In this document: one piece after another, positions 10,848-22,941 of the stretch
Layout: each line of letters begins with the position of its first letter
How positions within the stretch are numbered: position 1 is the first letter of the stretch
Assembly: GCA_028641055.1 (NCBI GenBank)
Contig: CM054057.1
Location: 575,236,610 to 575,300,609, forward strand
Direction of reading: 5' to 3'
Origin: Alopecurus myosuroides
Lineage: Eukaryota; Streptophyta; Magnoliopsida; Poales; Poaceae
DNA: 64,000 bases
Program-made: the position numbers and the translations under genes
Notes under the pieces: generated by a model
The model's input: only the letters and a program-made list of their open reading frames with translations
Database searches by the model: none
What the model was told of the DNA's origin: nothing

Positions 10848-13800
10848 ATGCCGCCAACAAGGAACAGCCCGCCTGAGCCACTGCCAATCACGGAGCTGTT
10901 GACTCAGATGACCCAAGTCATGGCGCAGATGGCCCAGTTTCAGACTAATCAGCACAACAACCAGACGGCTCCACGAGTCAGCATCAAGGAGTTCCTCAGT
11001 CTGGGTCCGAGAGCTTTCGTGGCCACACGCGAGCCTCTGGACGCTGATGACTGGATCCGTGAGATAGCTAAGGCTCTGGAGATTGCTCACGTTGCTGAGG
11101 AAGACAAGGTCAAGTATGCCTCCTATCTGCTGAAGGGCCAGGCAGCTACTTGGTGGGAAAACTACCAGGCCATGAGAGCTGGCTTTCCAATCACCTGGGG
11201 TTGCTTCAAGGAAGCTTTCCTGAAGCACCACATTCTAGATGGTCTCATGGAAAGGATGCGTGAAGAGTTTTGCTCACTCAAGCAGGGCAAGTTGGACGTC
11301 ATTGGCTATCAGAGTGAGTTCAATCGCCTCGCTCGTTACGCTGGTGATGAGGTGTCCACTGAGGCTAAGAAGATGGCAAGGTTCCGCAGAGGTTTTAACC
11401 CGGAACTCAAGTATGCCCTCACCAACATCAAGGCCAACAACTTCGAGGAGCTCGTTAACACCGCGCTCAATGAAGAGAATGGGCGCAAGGCGTTCGAGGA
11501 GTCTCGCAAGCACTCGCGTGAGGGTGGTTCCTCCTCCAACATGACCACCCCTCCACAGAAGCGCCGCATCTGGGTGCCAAATGGTGCTGTCACTCGGGCT
11601 CCATACGCCCAAGCTTCTCCAGGCTTCGCTCCCCGCCCACCCAACCCTGCTCCGATGCATGATCAGAGGGCTTCGATGGGGCAGCCAAGGCCAGGACCTC
11701 CTCGTGTCGTCACTTGCTACAAGTGCAAGCAGACGGGGCACTACGCCGACAAGTGCACGCAGAGGCAGCTACCTCCACCACCACCTCGTCCCAACACAAA
11801 CCAGGCAATGGTGCGCGCTCCCCCGCCTAAGGCCTTCAACTCCAACAACAGGCCTGTCGGGAGGACCGCAAGGGTGAATCATGTCAAGATCGACAAAGCT
11901 GAGGAAGCTCCTGACGTCTTTCTCGGTATATTACCCGTAAACTCTTTTCCAGCTAAAGTGTTGTTTGATACCGGAGCATCGCATTCTTTTGTGTCAAAGA
12001 TTTTTGCCACAACAAACAACCTAATGCTGGTTCCACTAAGCAATCAAATCACTGTTCACTCACCGGGATCTCAAATGTTGACTTCCAAGATAAGTAAGGA
12101 TAATCAAATCCTAATTGGAGGCCACATTTTCCTTGCCTCTCTAATGTTGCTGGGAAGTTCTGACATTGATGTCATTGTTGGTATGGATTGGCTGAAAGCT
12201 AATAAAGCAAGGATTGACTGTGCTCAAAAGTCAATAACTCTATCCCACCCTTCTGGCCAGATAGTCTATTCTCCACATGAATCAAGTTCCATTCAGCTGT
12301 GCACCCTTGAAGCAAAACCTCTACCTTCACTTGAAAATGTTCCGGTGGTTTGCGAATTCCCTGACGTCTTTCCAGAAGAGTTGCCAGGGATGCCTCCGGA
12401 CAGAGCAGTTGAGTTCGTGATCGAACTTGAGCCAGGTACTGCTCCAATCTCTAAGCATCCTTACAAGATAGCTCCTCCTGAATTGAAATTGTTAAAGGAG
12501 CAAATTGATATGTACATGGAAAAAGGTTACATTCAACCTAGTTCCTCGGCTTGGGGTTGCCCAACTCTGTTCGTTGCGAAGAAGGATCACACAAAGAGAC
12601 TCGTTGTTGACTATCGTCCTCTTAACGAGAAAACCATAAAAAACAAGTATCCAATTCCTCGCATCGATGATCTTTTTGATCAACTTGCTGGAGCCTCAAT
12701 ATTCTCCAAGTTGGACTTGAGAATGGGTTACCATCAAATAAAGATCAGAAAAGAGGATATTCCAAAAACAGCCTTCACCACTTGCTACGGTCTATATGAA
12801 TTCACCGTCATGTCCTTTGGTCTCACCAATGCACCGGCGACATTCTCTCGACTCATGAATTCTGTCTTCCATGAATACCTCGACAAGTTCGTTGTGGTAT
12901 ATCTCGATGATATTCTGGTCTACTCAAAATCCGAGGAAGAGCATGAAGAACACCTTCGTCTCACTCTCATGAAACTTCGCGAGCACCGTCTATATGCCAA
13001 ATTCTCCAAATGGGAGTTCTGGATTCCAGAAGTTGCTTACCTTGGTCATGTCATCTCAGCCAAGGGCATAGCCATTGATCCAAAAAAGGTTAAAGCAATT
13101 GTTGATTGGAAACCTCCAAAGACGGTGAAGCAAGTAAGAAGTTTTCTTGGCTTGGCTAGCTATTGCCGTCGTTTCGTCCAAAACTTTCCAAGATTGCCAA
13201 AACTCTCACTGATCTCACAAAGAAGGACAAGAAGTTCGTTTGGTCTCCACAATGTGATCAAAGTTTCAATCTCCTGAAGACTAAACTCACTTCTACACCA
13301 GTTCTGGTTGGCCCAGATCCTTCCAAACCTTTCCAGATATTCTGTGACGCTTCTCTCCAAGGTCTAGGTGCAGTTCTTATGCAAGAACGTCAAGTTGTGG
13401 CTTATGCTTCACGTCAGTTGAACGCACATGAGCTCAATTATCCCACTCATGACCTTGAACTTGCAGCATTTGTTTTTGCCCTCAAGAAATGGAGACAATA
13501 CTTGTTGGGTAATCGCACTAAAATCTTTTCCGATCATAAGAGTCTGAAATACATCTTCACTCAACCAGATCTAAACCTCAGGCAAAGGAGATGGATTGAA
13601 AAGATTAAAGACTTTGATCTTACCATTTCTTACACTCCAAGCAAGGCTAATGTTATGGCCGATGCTCTCAGTCGCAAGTCGTATTGCAATAATCTCATGA
13701 TCATGGAAAGCCAACCTCCTCTTCATGAAGAATTCCAGAAGCTGAACCTTGGTATTTTTCCTCAAGGCTATCTTGCAAACTTGATAGCCAGTCCAACTCT

Positions 13801-15238
13801 CGAGGACAAGATTCGTTCTGAACAACTTCGTGATGCTGAAATCAAGAAGATGGTAGAACACATCAAGGAAGGCAAGGAGAAATTTAAGTCCTTCTCAATT
13901 GATGACAAAGGAACTATGTTCTTCGAAGGACGCATTGCAGTTCCTCAAGTTCAAAGTCTCAAAGATGTCATTCTCAAGGAGGCTCATGAAACTCCTCTCT
14001 CCATACACCCTGGAAGTACAAAGATGTACCAGGATCTCAAGACACTGTATTGGTGGCCTGGCATGAAACGTGAAATTGCTCAATAAGTTTCTGAATGCGA
14101 CGTTTGTCAACGTGTTAAGGAAGTTCATCAGAAAATAGCAGGTCTTCTCCAACCTCTGAAAATCCCTGAGTGGAAGTGGGACATGATTTAAATGGACTTC
14201 GTCACTGGTTTTCCAAAGTCCAAGAAGGGCAACGATGCAATCTTCGTTGTCATTGATCGTCTCACTAAGGTAGCTCACTTCTTTGCTGTCAAAGAAACAA
14301 TCTCAGCTAGCCAGTTAGCAGAGCTCTACACAGCAAAAGTTGTTCCTCTTCATGGTGTTCCATTGGAAATAAGCTCAGACCGTGGAAGCATCTTCACTTC
14401 TCATTTCTGGATAAGCTTTCAAGAAGCTTTGGGCACCAAACTTCTGTTCAGCACAGCTTATCACCCTCAGTCTCAAGGGCAAGTCGAAAGAGTCAATCAG
14501 ATTCTCGAGGATATGCTCAGAGCATGTGGTCTCTCTTTTGGCATGAAATGGGAGGAATGTCTTCCATATGCTGAATTCTCCTACAACAACAGCTACCAGG
14601 CAAGCCTAGGAATGGCACCATTTGAGGCTCTCTATGGCCGCAGATGCAGGAGTCCAATCAATTGGTCTGGAGCTGGTGAACGTTCACTCTTAGGCCCTGA
14701 CATTGTTAAGGAAGCCGAAGAGAAAGTTCGTATCATTCGTGACAATCTCAAGATTGCTCAGTCTCGTCAGAAAAGCTACTATGACAGCAAGCACAAGGAT
14801 ATGGTTTATACACCTGGTGACAAAGCATATCTCCGTGTAACTCCCCTCAGAGGCACTCATCATTTTGGTGTCAAAGGAAAGCTTGCACCAAGATACATTG
14901 GTCCTTTCAACATTCTCTCAAGGCGTGCAGAAAATGCATATCGTCTTGAACTCCCAGAAAAGCTATCCAAGGTGCACGATGTGTTTCACGTGTCACAACT
15001 CAAGAGGTGCTTCAAAGATCCAGATCGTGCAGTTGATCATGATTCCATTGAACTGCAAGAAGATCTCTCTTATGAGGAGCACCCTATTCGTATTCTCGAT
15101 GAGACCGAGCGTAAGACTCGCAACAAGAGCACCAAGTTCTTGAAAGTGCAGTGGTCCCATCATTCCGATAAAGAGGCAACGTGGGAGACCGAAGAGGATC
15201 TTCGCAAGAAGTATCCGGACCTTTTCTCTTCTCAGTAG
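10848..15238 (+). pseudogene. Chromovirus gag-pol polyprotein, broken
   Basis: One gag-pol reading frame from ATG 10848. Domains: gag capsid ([10 protein letters not shown]), CCHC zinc knuckle [14 protein letters not shown] at about residue 290, protease [10 protein letters not shown] near 373, reverse transcriptase with [15 protein letters not shown] and YLDD near 684, RNase H ([13 protein letters not shown], then ADALSRK), integrase HHCC zinc finger and DDE core (VVIDRLTK, SSDRGS, QGQVERVNQ), GPF motif, and a chromodomain-like tail (EATWETEEDL). Breaks: a one-base loss at about 13184-13188 in late RT; TAA near 14084 in the zinc finger; TAA at 14189-14191 just before the DDE core. Otherwise open to TAG 15236-15238. 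Product would be inactive. Confidence 0.92.
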
Positions 15239-15261
15239 GAATCTCGGGGCGCGATTCCTTC

Positions 15262-15270
15262 AAGGGGGGC
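15262..15270 (+). other. Polypurine tract of chromovirus
   Basis: AAGGGGGGC lies a few bases before the 3' LTR start at 15276, the expected place for plus-strand priming. Confidence 0.8.
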
Positions 15271-15275
15271 CGTTT

Positions 15276-18200
15276 TGTAACATCCCAAGTATGAAAACAA
15301 CCCCTAGAATGTTTGCTTTCTGTTAAAATTTATGTTTGCATCATGACATCATAATCATTGCATTTGTTTTGGCATTTGTTTTCCATTTGTTTTCATCTGT
15401 TTTCCCTTGTTTTCCCATTTGAAATTCAAACAATATTCAAATATTTGTTTCATACTTGTGCTGTCACAATTTTTTTCAAATGAAAATTTCAAATCAAAAC
15501 ATTATTTTTTTTCCAATAACTTGGAAGTTCAAACCCTTTAAATTGCTTCTTTTCCATATTTCAATTAATATCAAAAGTGCTCAAATTCAATTAAAATACA
15601 AACAACAACTAATTTGAAATATTTGAAAAATAAAAAGTTTGCAAATTTGTGCTGTTACAATTTCCAAATGAAATTTTCAAATCAAAGCCATTAATTGTTT
15701 CCATTAAAGTTGTAAGTTCAACCTATTGATTTTTTCTTTGCAATAATTCATATAATAACAAAAATTGCTCAATTTCATTTAAATTACAAACAGAAACATA
15801 ATTTAAAATTTTGGAAAACCAAAGTTTGCACAATGATGTTTCTATAATAACTAACCTATAAAAGTTATTACCCTAAATTTTCTAACCCTAAAAACCATGC
15901 CTTTTCTTCCTATTCTTTTTTTCTGCAAAAAAAAAGAAACAGAATCAAAAAACAAAAAAAAAGTAACGCAGAGAGGGAGAGGGCAGGCAGTGGGCTGAGC
16001 CCAGCCCACCAGCCCGCGGCCAGGTACCCCCTCGTCCCTCTCCTCTGTACGGCACGCCATCGGCGTAGCACACGTCGACAACAGAGGGGAGGAAGGGCCA
16101 CGAGCAGCTCACCCTTCCCCTTATATCCATGCCGTGCCTCACCTGCTGCCCTAAACCCTTCTCCCTCCACCTCTCTCCCTCTCCGTCGCTGATTTCTTCC
16201 TCTCCCTCTGCCCTGCTCCTCTCTCTCCCTCTGAACCAACCACCGAGCACCACCGCAACTCCCACCAACGATCACCGCCACCATGATCGCCACCCAGCCT
16301 GACTAGCTACGAGAATCGTCTCCCCGTGGTTTCCTCTACCTCCTCGACATCACAACAGGGACCGGGAGCAACGGAGTCGCCGCCGCTGTCCTCATCTCCG
16401 TCGTCGGTCGCCACTGTTCTCTCCTCCTCGTCGCTGCTTCCGCTCGACGAGCCCGAGGTGATCACCTCCCCTTTCCCTCTCTCTTTTCCCTCCTCCAGCA
16501 TGCTCCCCTTGTACGCAGCAGCAGCAGCACGCACACGGCCACCGCACGCATCCACGATCAGCGCAGCTCGCCGCCGGGGATCACTGCCTCCTCCTCTGTC
16601 GAGTTCGTTAACTGAATTTTTTCAGTTCAGTTAACCCCTCCATCTGAACCTCAACCCCCCCCCCCCCGCGCGTCCCTTTCTGTCACGAAACAATCGCTCA
16701 CCGCAGTGGCAACAGCACACGCGCACGCACACGAGGTCTGGGGTTCGAATCCCAGCCTCGCGGGATTAATCCCACCTTTTTGCACAGCGAGCGCTGACAG
16801 GTGGGCCTCCCTGTCAGCGGCTCTGCTACCACGCGCGCACATGCAAGCCACCGTGGCCCATGGGCCCCCCTCGTCAGTGGCCCAGGCTAGGCCACTACGA
16901 GGTGTAACTCGTTTCTGGCCTTTTTCTTTTAATTTAAGTCCATTTTATTTACAGATTAATCCCTAAATTTCAAACCTTTATAAAAATTGCATAACACATC
17001 CAAATAATACAAATAGAATATGTAATCTAAACCAAATTTAATTCTCTACCTTTTTAAATCATTTGTTTTCTGTTTTGAACATTTCAAATTGTTTCAAAAT
17101 TCAAATTCAAACAACTCATTATAAATTTGGTTAAATTCATAACTAATTTAAACTTATTTAAAATGTCACATATAAAACATGATTTCCATGCTAAATTAAA
17201 CCACCTTTCCAAATATAAACTTTGTTTCATGTTTTGGATAATTAGAATTGGTTAAATAATTTTAAACCTTATTTAAATCATTTAAAATTGCTAAATTCAT
17301 AACTTGTTCAAATTAAATTCTTTTTGAACATATAAAATATGTTTTCAAACCAGAAAAGTATAATCTTTTCAAATATGAATTTTATTTAATGTTTTGAACA
17401 TATAAAAATTCAAATAAATTCATACTTGAATTAAATTCATTTAGATCTTGTTCAAACTTGTTTAATTCATAATTAATTCATTCAAATTCCTTTTTCAACA
17501 AATGAAACATGTTTTCCACCTAAAATTTTGTGTTCTTTCCAAATATGAATTTTGTCATCTATTTTGAACAATTAAAATTGGTGAAAACAACAAATGCTTG
17601 TGTAACTCCTTTAAGAAGCAAATTTTCATAACTTAATAAATAAAATTCCCAACTTGGTAAACTTCATTTTAAATTTCATCTATTGTTGTTTTCCCATTGT
17701 TTTCCTCATCCATGCATCATGCTAATCCACTTTCACATGATGGTTAGTTGTAGAACAACTATTTCAACCTTAATTCATGGGCTTTCCATATGCAATCCAA
17801 ATTGCATGTGGGTCCATTTAATTATGTTATGTTACCATGTCAATTAGCTTACATTTGGTGCATCAATTAAATTTTCATGCATCATCCCATGATTGTGCAT
17901 TATGCCATGTTATTGATTGTTTGTCTCTCTGCGTTGTTTGTTTGCTTCTTCTCGAATAGACGACGACGTTGAGACAGACGAGGTTTATGACACTACTTCT
18001 GAGGAGTTAGCTCAGTACCAGGCTGCTGAATTTGCAGGCAAGTATTCACTCACGTGAACCATTGTGTCCTTTCCACATTGGATACCGATATTTTTCGTTG
18101 TCTATTCTGCTAGACTTAAGATTCGATGCTTGTGTTCCGATCCTATCACATGTTGTCCTGTATACCTGATATAGCCTCACCTCCACACCTAAAACCCCGT

Positions 18201-19778
18201 TTTTTTGTTGCCCGTGTCCTACTAGCATGCTTAGGGTTCTTTATGCTCGAGTCTGCTGTCCGTTATTTCTGTTACCATATTTATTATGTTCTGGGGCTCG
18301 ATGTTTAAACAATCAACCTGTTAATGTTTGAGGTAATGCTAATTTGATGATAAGGCACCGGCGTGGTTTTGAGGCCTGCTAGTGTCGACCCTAACTAGGA
18401 AAAGGGTCTTGTCTACTGATCCATGATGAGCGCACTATCCGCATGTGGGAAGCGTGTATGGGCGCCCCCCTCAGTTTGATTCGATTCGCATCTCGTCCAA
18501 ATCGCCTAATTTAGTTCGGGTTTTCCATTTGTCGCACGCATATGCAGGTACGAACCCGAGGCCAGGGTGGAACTTTTGTAGTCGGCATTTAGGGAGACAC
18601 GTTCTTAGAGTGCTATGAGGGTCCCCTTTTCTTCATGGGGCTTGATTAGCCATGCGCTCAATTGAACGGGGTTCTTTGGGCTTGATGCGAAGAAGAGTTG
18701 AGTTGTGTTGAGTGCCCCGCTTGGTGGAAGGGCCATTCCGTCTGGCGGGTTATTCTTACGTGTACGGCCAAATTGGTGCACCCCTGCAGGGATAAATCTT
18801 CTCGAGAAGCCGTGTTTTCCGCGGTTATGGTTGACTTGGTGAAAGTACTGGCTAACAAGTACTCAGAACAACTTACACCTAACTAATGATAACTTGACTA
18901 GTAATAGTCCTATTGACACAATAACTTGAATCATCATTAATCCAACCGTGTGAGTTATCCTCGGATTGCTTCTTTGGATAAGGGGCGAGATCCAGGATGG
19001 GTTTGTTTGAGGTTAGTGGTAGTTGGTTACGATACGCTATCTTATCCCCTTCTTTTAGCCGGAAGTTGTAGCGTGTTTCTGTAGTTGGTTAGAGCAGCCT
19101 GCTGCCGCACTTTTGTATCACCTATACTTCCGTTGAACCCAAAGCATCTGTACCTGGTGTTGCCGGGTACGCTATGGTATCTTGTGAGTCTTGCTTGCCA
19201 GTACGTTTATGTACTGACCCCTTTGGGGCTGTGGTTTCCGCAGACTACGTTTCCGAGGATCCCCATGGTGGCTACTACGTGGAGTATGACGAGGCTGCTG
19301 ACGAGTAGATAGCGGACCCGGGCAGGATCCGAGACATCGTGGATGGGCTCCGTCTTTTCGTTTCCAGCCTCTTAGGCCTATTTGGATCTTGTCTGTACTC
19401 AGACATTTTGGATGCTTCCGTTGTGTTGTAATGATGAATTGTTGGGACATGTGTCCTCTGGATGATTGTATTTGCTATCTCTGCTCTAGTGAGAGCTATT
19501 TGCAACTTATTTCAATCTTTTGTGTCTTAGAGATATGTTGTGATATCAGTTGTTCTAATGCCGTTGACGTACCATGTGTGTATGTTATGAAGTACGTCAA
19601 CGGAAGTGTCCTGATTTCTATGGGATGGTTTACGTAGACGATGGATAGTAGAGAATGGTTGTCACACGTTTACGTGTTGGCCTGCCCATATTGAGATGCG
19701 GGTGCCGGTATGCCCCGTAAGCCATTTGTTCTACTGTTCAGCGGATTGTGAGCATCCTCTAGAAGTCCGGGTGCGACA
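15276..19778 (+). repeat. 3' LTR of chromovirus (4503 bp)
   Basis: Same termini as the 5' LTR (TGTAACATCC...GTGCGACA). It is longer because it keeps a segment at about 19291-19430 that the 5' LTR lost. This segment carries an exon-like acidic frame ending at TAG near 19306. There is a C-run near 16655 and a T-arm-like sequence near 16738. No separate gene is supported. Confidence 0.92.
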
Positions 19779-19783
19779 CTGAG
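19779..19783. repeat. Target site duplication CTGAG (right copy)
   Basis: Matches 4915-4919 exactly and is followed by TGACGCAC, the continuation of the antisense-gene exon. Confidence 0.95.
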
Positions 19784-22703
19784 TGACGCACTTGAGTATG
19801 AATCGACTTGTAATCCTTGCCAGTGAACTTGGAGCCGTCGTTGTTGAACTCGGGAAACCCGCCCACGAGCTTTGCCGGCTCAAGCCTAGGAAAATAGGCC
19901 TTGGCCAGAGCAAGCCCGCGGGTTACCCCAACCCGGCACGCTGAACGCTTCCAGTGCTCGATCCAGGCGGGGATAGTTGAGCACGCCTCAAGCATTTTTT
20001 CCGCGCCGCCAGGAATCCCAGGCCACTTCAAAGCCTCCAAGGTCCATTTGGTCCCCACTGAGAATTGACTGATTACGGCCTTCATCGTCTTTAGTTTTTC
20101 AATATAATCGTCATCCATAGCCTGCTCACCCGGAGCTACAGAATACCAGAAAAAGAAAAACTAATAAGATCCGGGTTATAAACCTTACAGGAAGATCCGG
20201 GTTAAAATCAGTAAGTTAGAAATTTTTTACCAAGTAAAGAGCGGTAAGAATCGGCAATCTGAGCTGAAATTTTCTTCAGCACGCCTTCAGCGTTTTGGGA
20301 TCGCTTCTTGTACTTTTTCACATCCTTGTTAAGGTCCTCCACCTTGGATTCCAGCGCTTCCCACACCTTGATCTCGGCCTGGAGGAGCTCATTGGTTTTC
20401 GCCAAAATCTCCTCAGACCGAGTCACCTGCGACTGCAGAAGTAGACCAAGGAAAAGTTAGTCGGATGTAAGGTAAAGCTGGGTATGACAAAATTATACAG
20501 TTATGGAAGTACCGAGTAAACTTTACATAGTTAACCCGGAACTTGGGGACTAGATGAATATACAAGCAACATTGGTTAAAGTTACCTGGTGCTCAGCTGC
20601 TAGGGATTCAAGGATATCCCTTTAAGTGCTTTTCAGAGAGAAGAGCTCAGTTAGCTTCCCTTCAAAGTCAAGATCATCGAGTTTTGGCCTGGAGGAGCTG
20701 GGGTCCTGGTTACCCGGAGGTGGTCTCCTTTCCTGCTTGGGGGAGTGGACCCGGGTTGCCTGGGTGTTAGGAGTGGGGTCACCCATCCGTGATCCCAGGA
20801 ACTCGATGTCCTCGTCACCCAGCAGCGGAAACTCGGCTTCCTGCTCCACCGGGTCTCTCGGCAAGTTTTCTTGTTTGTTTTCTGCACCGCCAGCCGCGGG
20901 CTGCACAACAACTTCCGGCTCTTCCATAGCCGGGTTATCCACATCCATGTCCTCAGGGTCACTACTTGTGACTTTGGCCCTGGGAAAGAGAAAAAACGAT
21001 CAGTACATGATGAACGAAAGATATGGAAAAGATTAGTGTATCAAATAGCAAGAAAGGCAAGTTACCCGGTGTTCAGGAAGAAATCTGGTGGGAGATCGTT
21101 GCTAGACCCGGAAGAGGCTGATAAAGAGTCAGAAAGTGAGACCCTAAGTTGGCCGGCTAATGGATGGTTTGGAGATGGAAATTTCCGAGGAACACACGAT
21201 GAATGAGTTTGGGGAATACCGGCTTGGCGGGCGGGGGATGAAGGGATGCCAGGGTGAAGAGGATCGTCACCCGGAGAGTTCTGGGTTACTCGGCGTTTGA
21301 CTGGGACAGGTTCCTTCAAGTTTGATGAATCGAGTAAGTGTTGGTTAAGTTCGCACATGTTCGCGTACGAGTATGGTTTGGAGGCAATAGAGGAATAAGG
21401 CACCTTGAAGACAACTCCCCGGGTCCTCCTCTTTGCTCCAACTTCCACCTCTGGCTCAGCCTCGCTTTCGTCCGACTGTGTGTCTTCCTTATCCTCTAAC
21501 TCTGGCAAACAAGATGCATTGTTGGAAAAGGGGAAAAAGTTGGTCTAAATAAGTTAACGAAGAAAGTACATGAAAAAGATTCGGATTTTACCTTCATCGG
21601 AATCAACCGGCTCCTCGTCTTCTTCTGAGTTTTCGGAAGGGGGAGGAGTAACTATCTTCCATAATGCGTCATCATCCTGAGAGAGAAACACCATGACAAG
21701 GGTTAGTAAATGTACATAAGGAATATTAGTCGAATGAAGGGATAATATCCGGGTCTTACTGAAGGAGCCGGGTTATCTCTCGTGAAGGGGTTAAGCCCGG
21801 CTATATTCTTGATAGCGTCGAGTTTCTCGGCTAAGAAGGTCTTCATGAGATTGTTTATGTCACCGGCCGGGTAATTTTTCTCCGAGTATCGAAGAGAGTC
21901 GGTAAGATGTCCGGAGTACTGGCACATAAGTTTTGTCCGGGTGCTGTTAGGCTGAATCCGGCAACTCACCCAGGTTTTAATCAGATTTAGCCCTAGGAGA
22001 CCTTGGGCCGAGAGTACAACAAGTTTATTGAGGAGAGGCTAGATAGACTGCCTCTCGGCCTCAGAAGCAAAAGAGCTGAGATTATCGGAAAGATTGAGGA
22101 GATCATCGGTGAAACTCGGCAATGGCTTTTCGCCGGCTAAGGAGGTATCTTGACAGTAAAAATAAGTTTTCTGCCAGTGTTTGAAGTGCGAAGAGAGGCT
22201 CAGAGTCGGCATAAGGGAGTTTTTACGCCTCTGGATCGAGACTCCCCCACAGACTAGGAGGGCCCCGTCGCCGCTCTCTCGGCATGGTTTACATTGAAAG
22301 AGCTCGAGAAACAAGGCTAAATTCGGAGGAACGCACAGATACGATTCACACAAAACTATGAAGTGAGTGATATTAAGCATGGAGTTGGGGCCGATGTCGA
22401 ATACCCGGAGCTTGTAGTGGTCCAGGAGCTCACGGAAGAAAGGGTGACCCGGGGGCGGAAACCCCGGATCACGTGTTCAACGAAAACCACCACCTCGTCA
22501 AGACCCGGAGCAGGCCGAGTCTCCTCTCCAGGTACCCTCCAGTGGATCTCCTCCCTGGTGGGCAAAACACCTGATTCTGAAAGCTCGTCAAGCTTAGCCT
22601 TTGTCACGGTTGATCTCGCCCAGTTGGCGGAGATCGATTGACTCGGCTTCTGCTTGTTGGCCGGGTGTTTTCCCTTCAGCTTAGCGCTGGCCTTAGGAGC
22701 CAT
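19784..22703 (-). pseudogene. E1 antisense Transposase_28-like gene, exons 1 to 6 (5' part)
   Basis: Minus-strand spliced gene starting at ATG 22703-22701 (MAPKAS). Inferred exons: 1, 22703-21760; 2, 21676-21592; 3, 21501-21066; 4, 20979-20586; 5, 20432-20231; 6, 20135-19784, resuming at 4919. All introns have GT...AG ends and are short. Exon 1 holds the Transposase_28-like region, exons 2-3 an acidic and basic region (GVVFKVPYSS), exon 4 a Pro/acidic linker, exon 5 a coiled-coil-like stretch (EEILAKTNELLQAEIK), exon 6 a conserved block (CRVGVTRGLALAKAYFPRLEP). Damage: a one-base loss near 22450, a TAG near 22039, a TAA near 20620, and the chromovirus. Role unknown; nuclear or DNA-binding action would be a guess. 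Confidence 0.78.
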
Positions 22704-22941
22704 GTGTGAGGATCTAAAAAAGAGGCAAATGCAGGGTATGAGTATCGGGAGATCCGGAAACTACAGTTATCCGACTCAACGAGAAGTACTTGCAAAGATT
22801 TGGCGGATCAGATCTAGTCAAGAACACCTAGAGGAAAAGTACGCGATTACTAATGGAGAAAGTGTATTGAAAGGCATGCACGTGGATATAACTAAGTGTG
22901 AGCTGTGGAAAGCGTGAGATTGCGAAAATGTGATGAGTTAA
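22704..22941 (-). other. E1 antisense-gene start region and 3' part of 5'UTR intron
   Basis: Minus-strand reading gives a T-rich CTTTTTTAG acceptor ending at 22714, ten bases before the ATG, as in E0 and E2. The rest of the region is intron-like with no ORF of interest, up to the Helitron junction at 22941/22942. Confidence 0.5.

Larger units (their letters stand above)
4920..19778 (+). mobile_element. Chromovirus (Tekay/Del-like Ty3/gypsy), 14.86 kb, long LTRs
   Basis: A full-length element: two LTRs of 4363 and 4503 bp, initiator-Met-tRNA primer site, an extra ORF, gag-pol in the usual gypsy order (PR-RT-RH-IN) with a chromodomain-like C-terminus, polypurine tract, and a perfect 5 bp target duplication. 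Long LTRs plus the chromodomain place it with Tekay/Del chromoviruses. By eye the first ~600 aligned bases of the two LTRs differ at about six places, so the insertion is fairly young, yet pol has one frameshift and two stops. It is inserted in the last exon of the E1 antisense gene. Confidence 0.9.
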
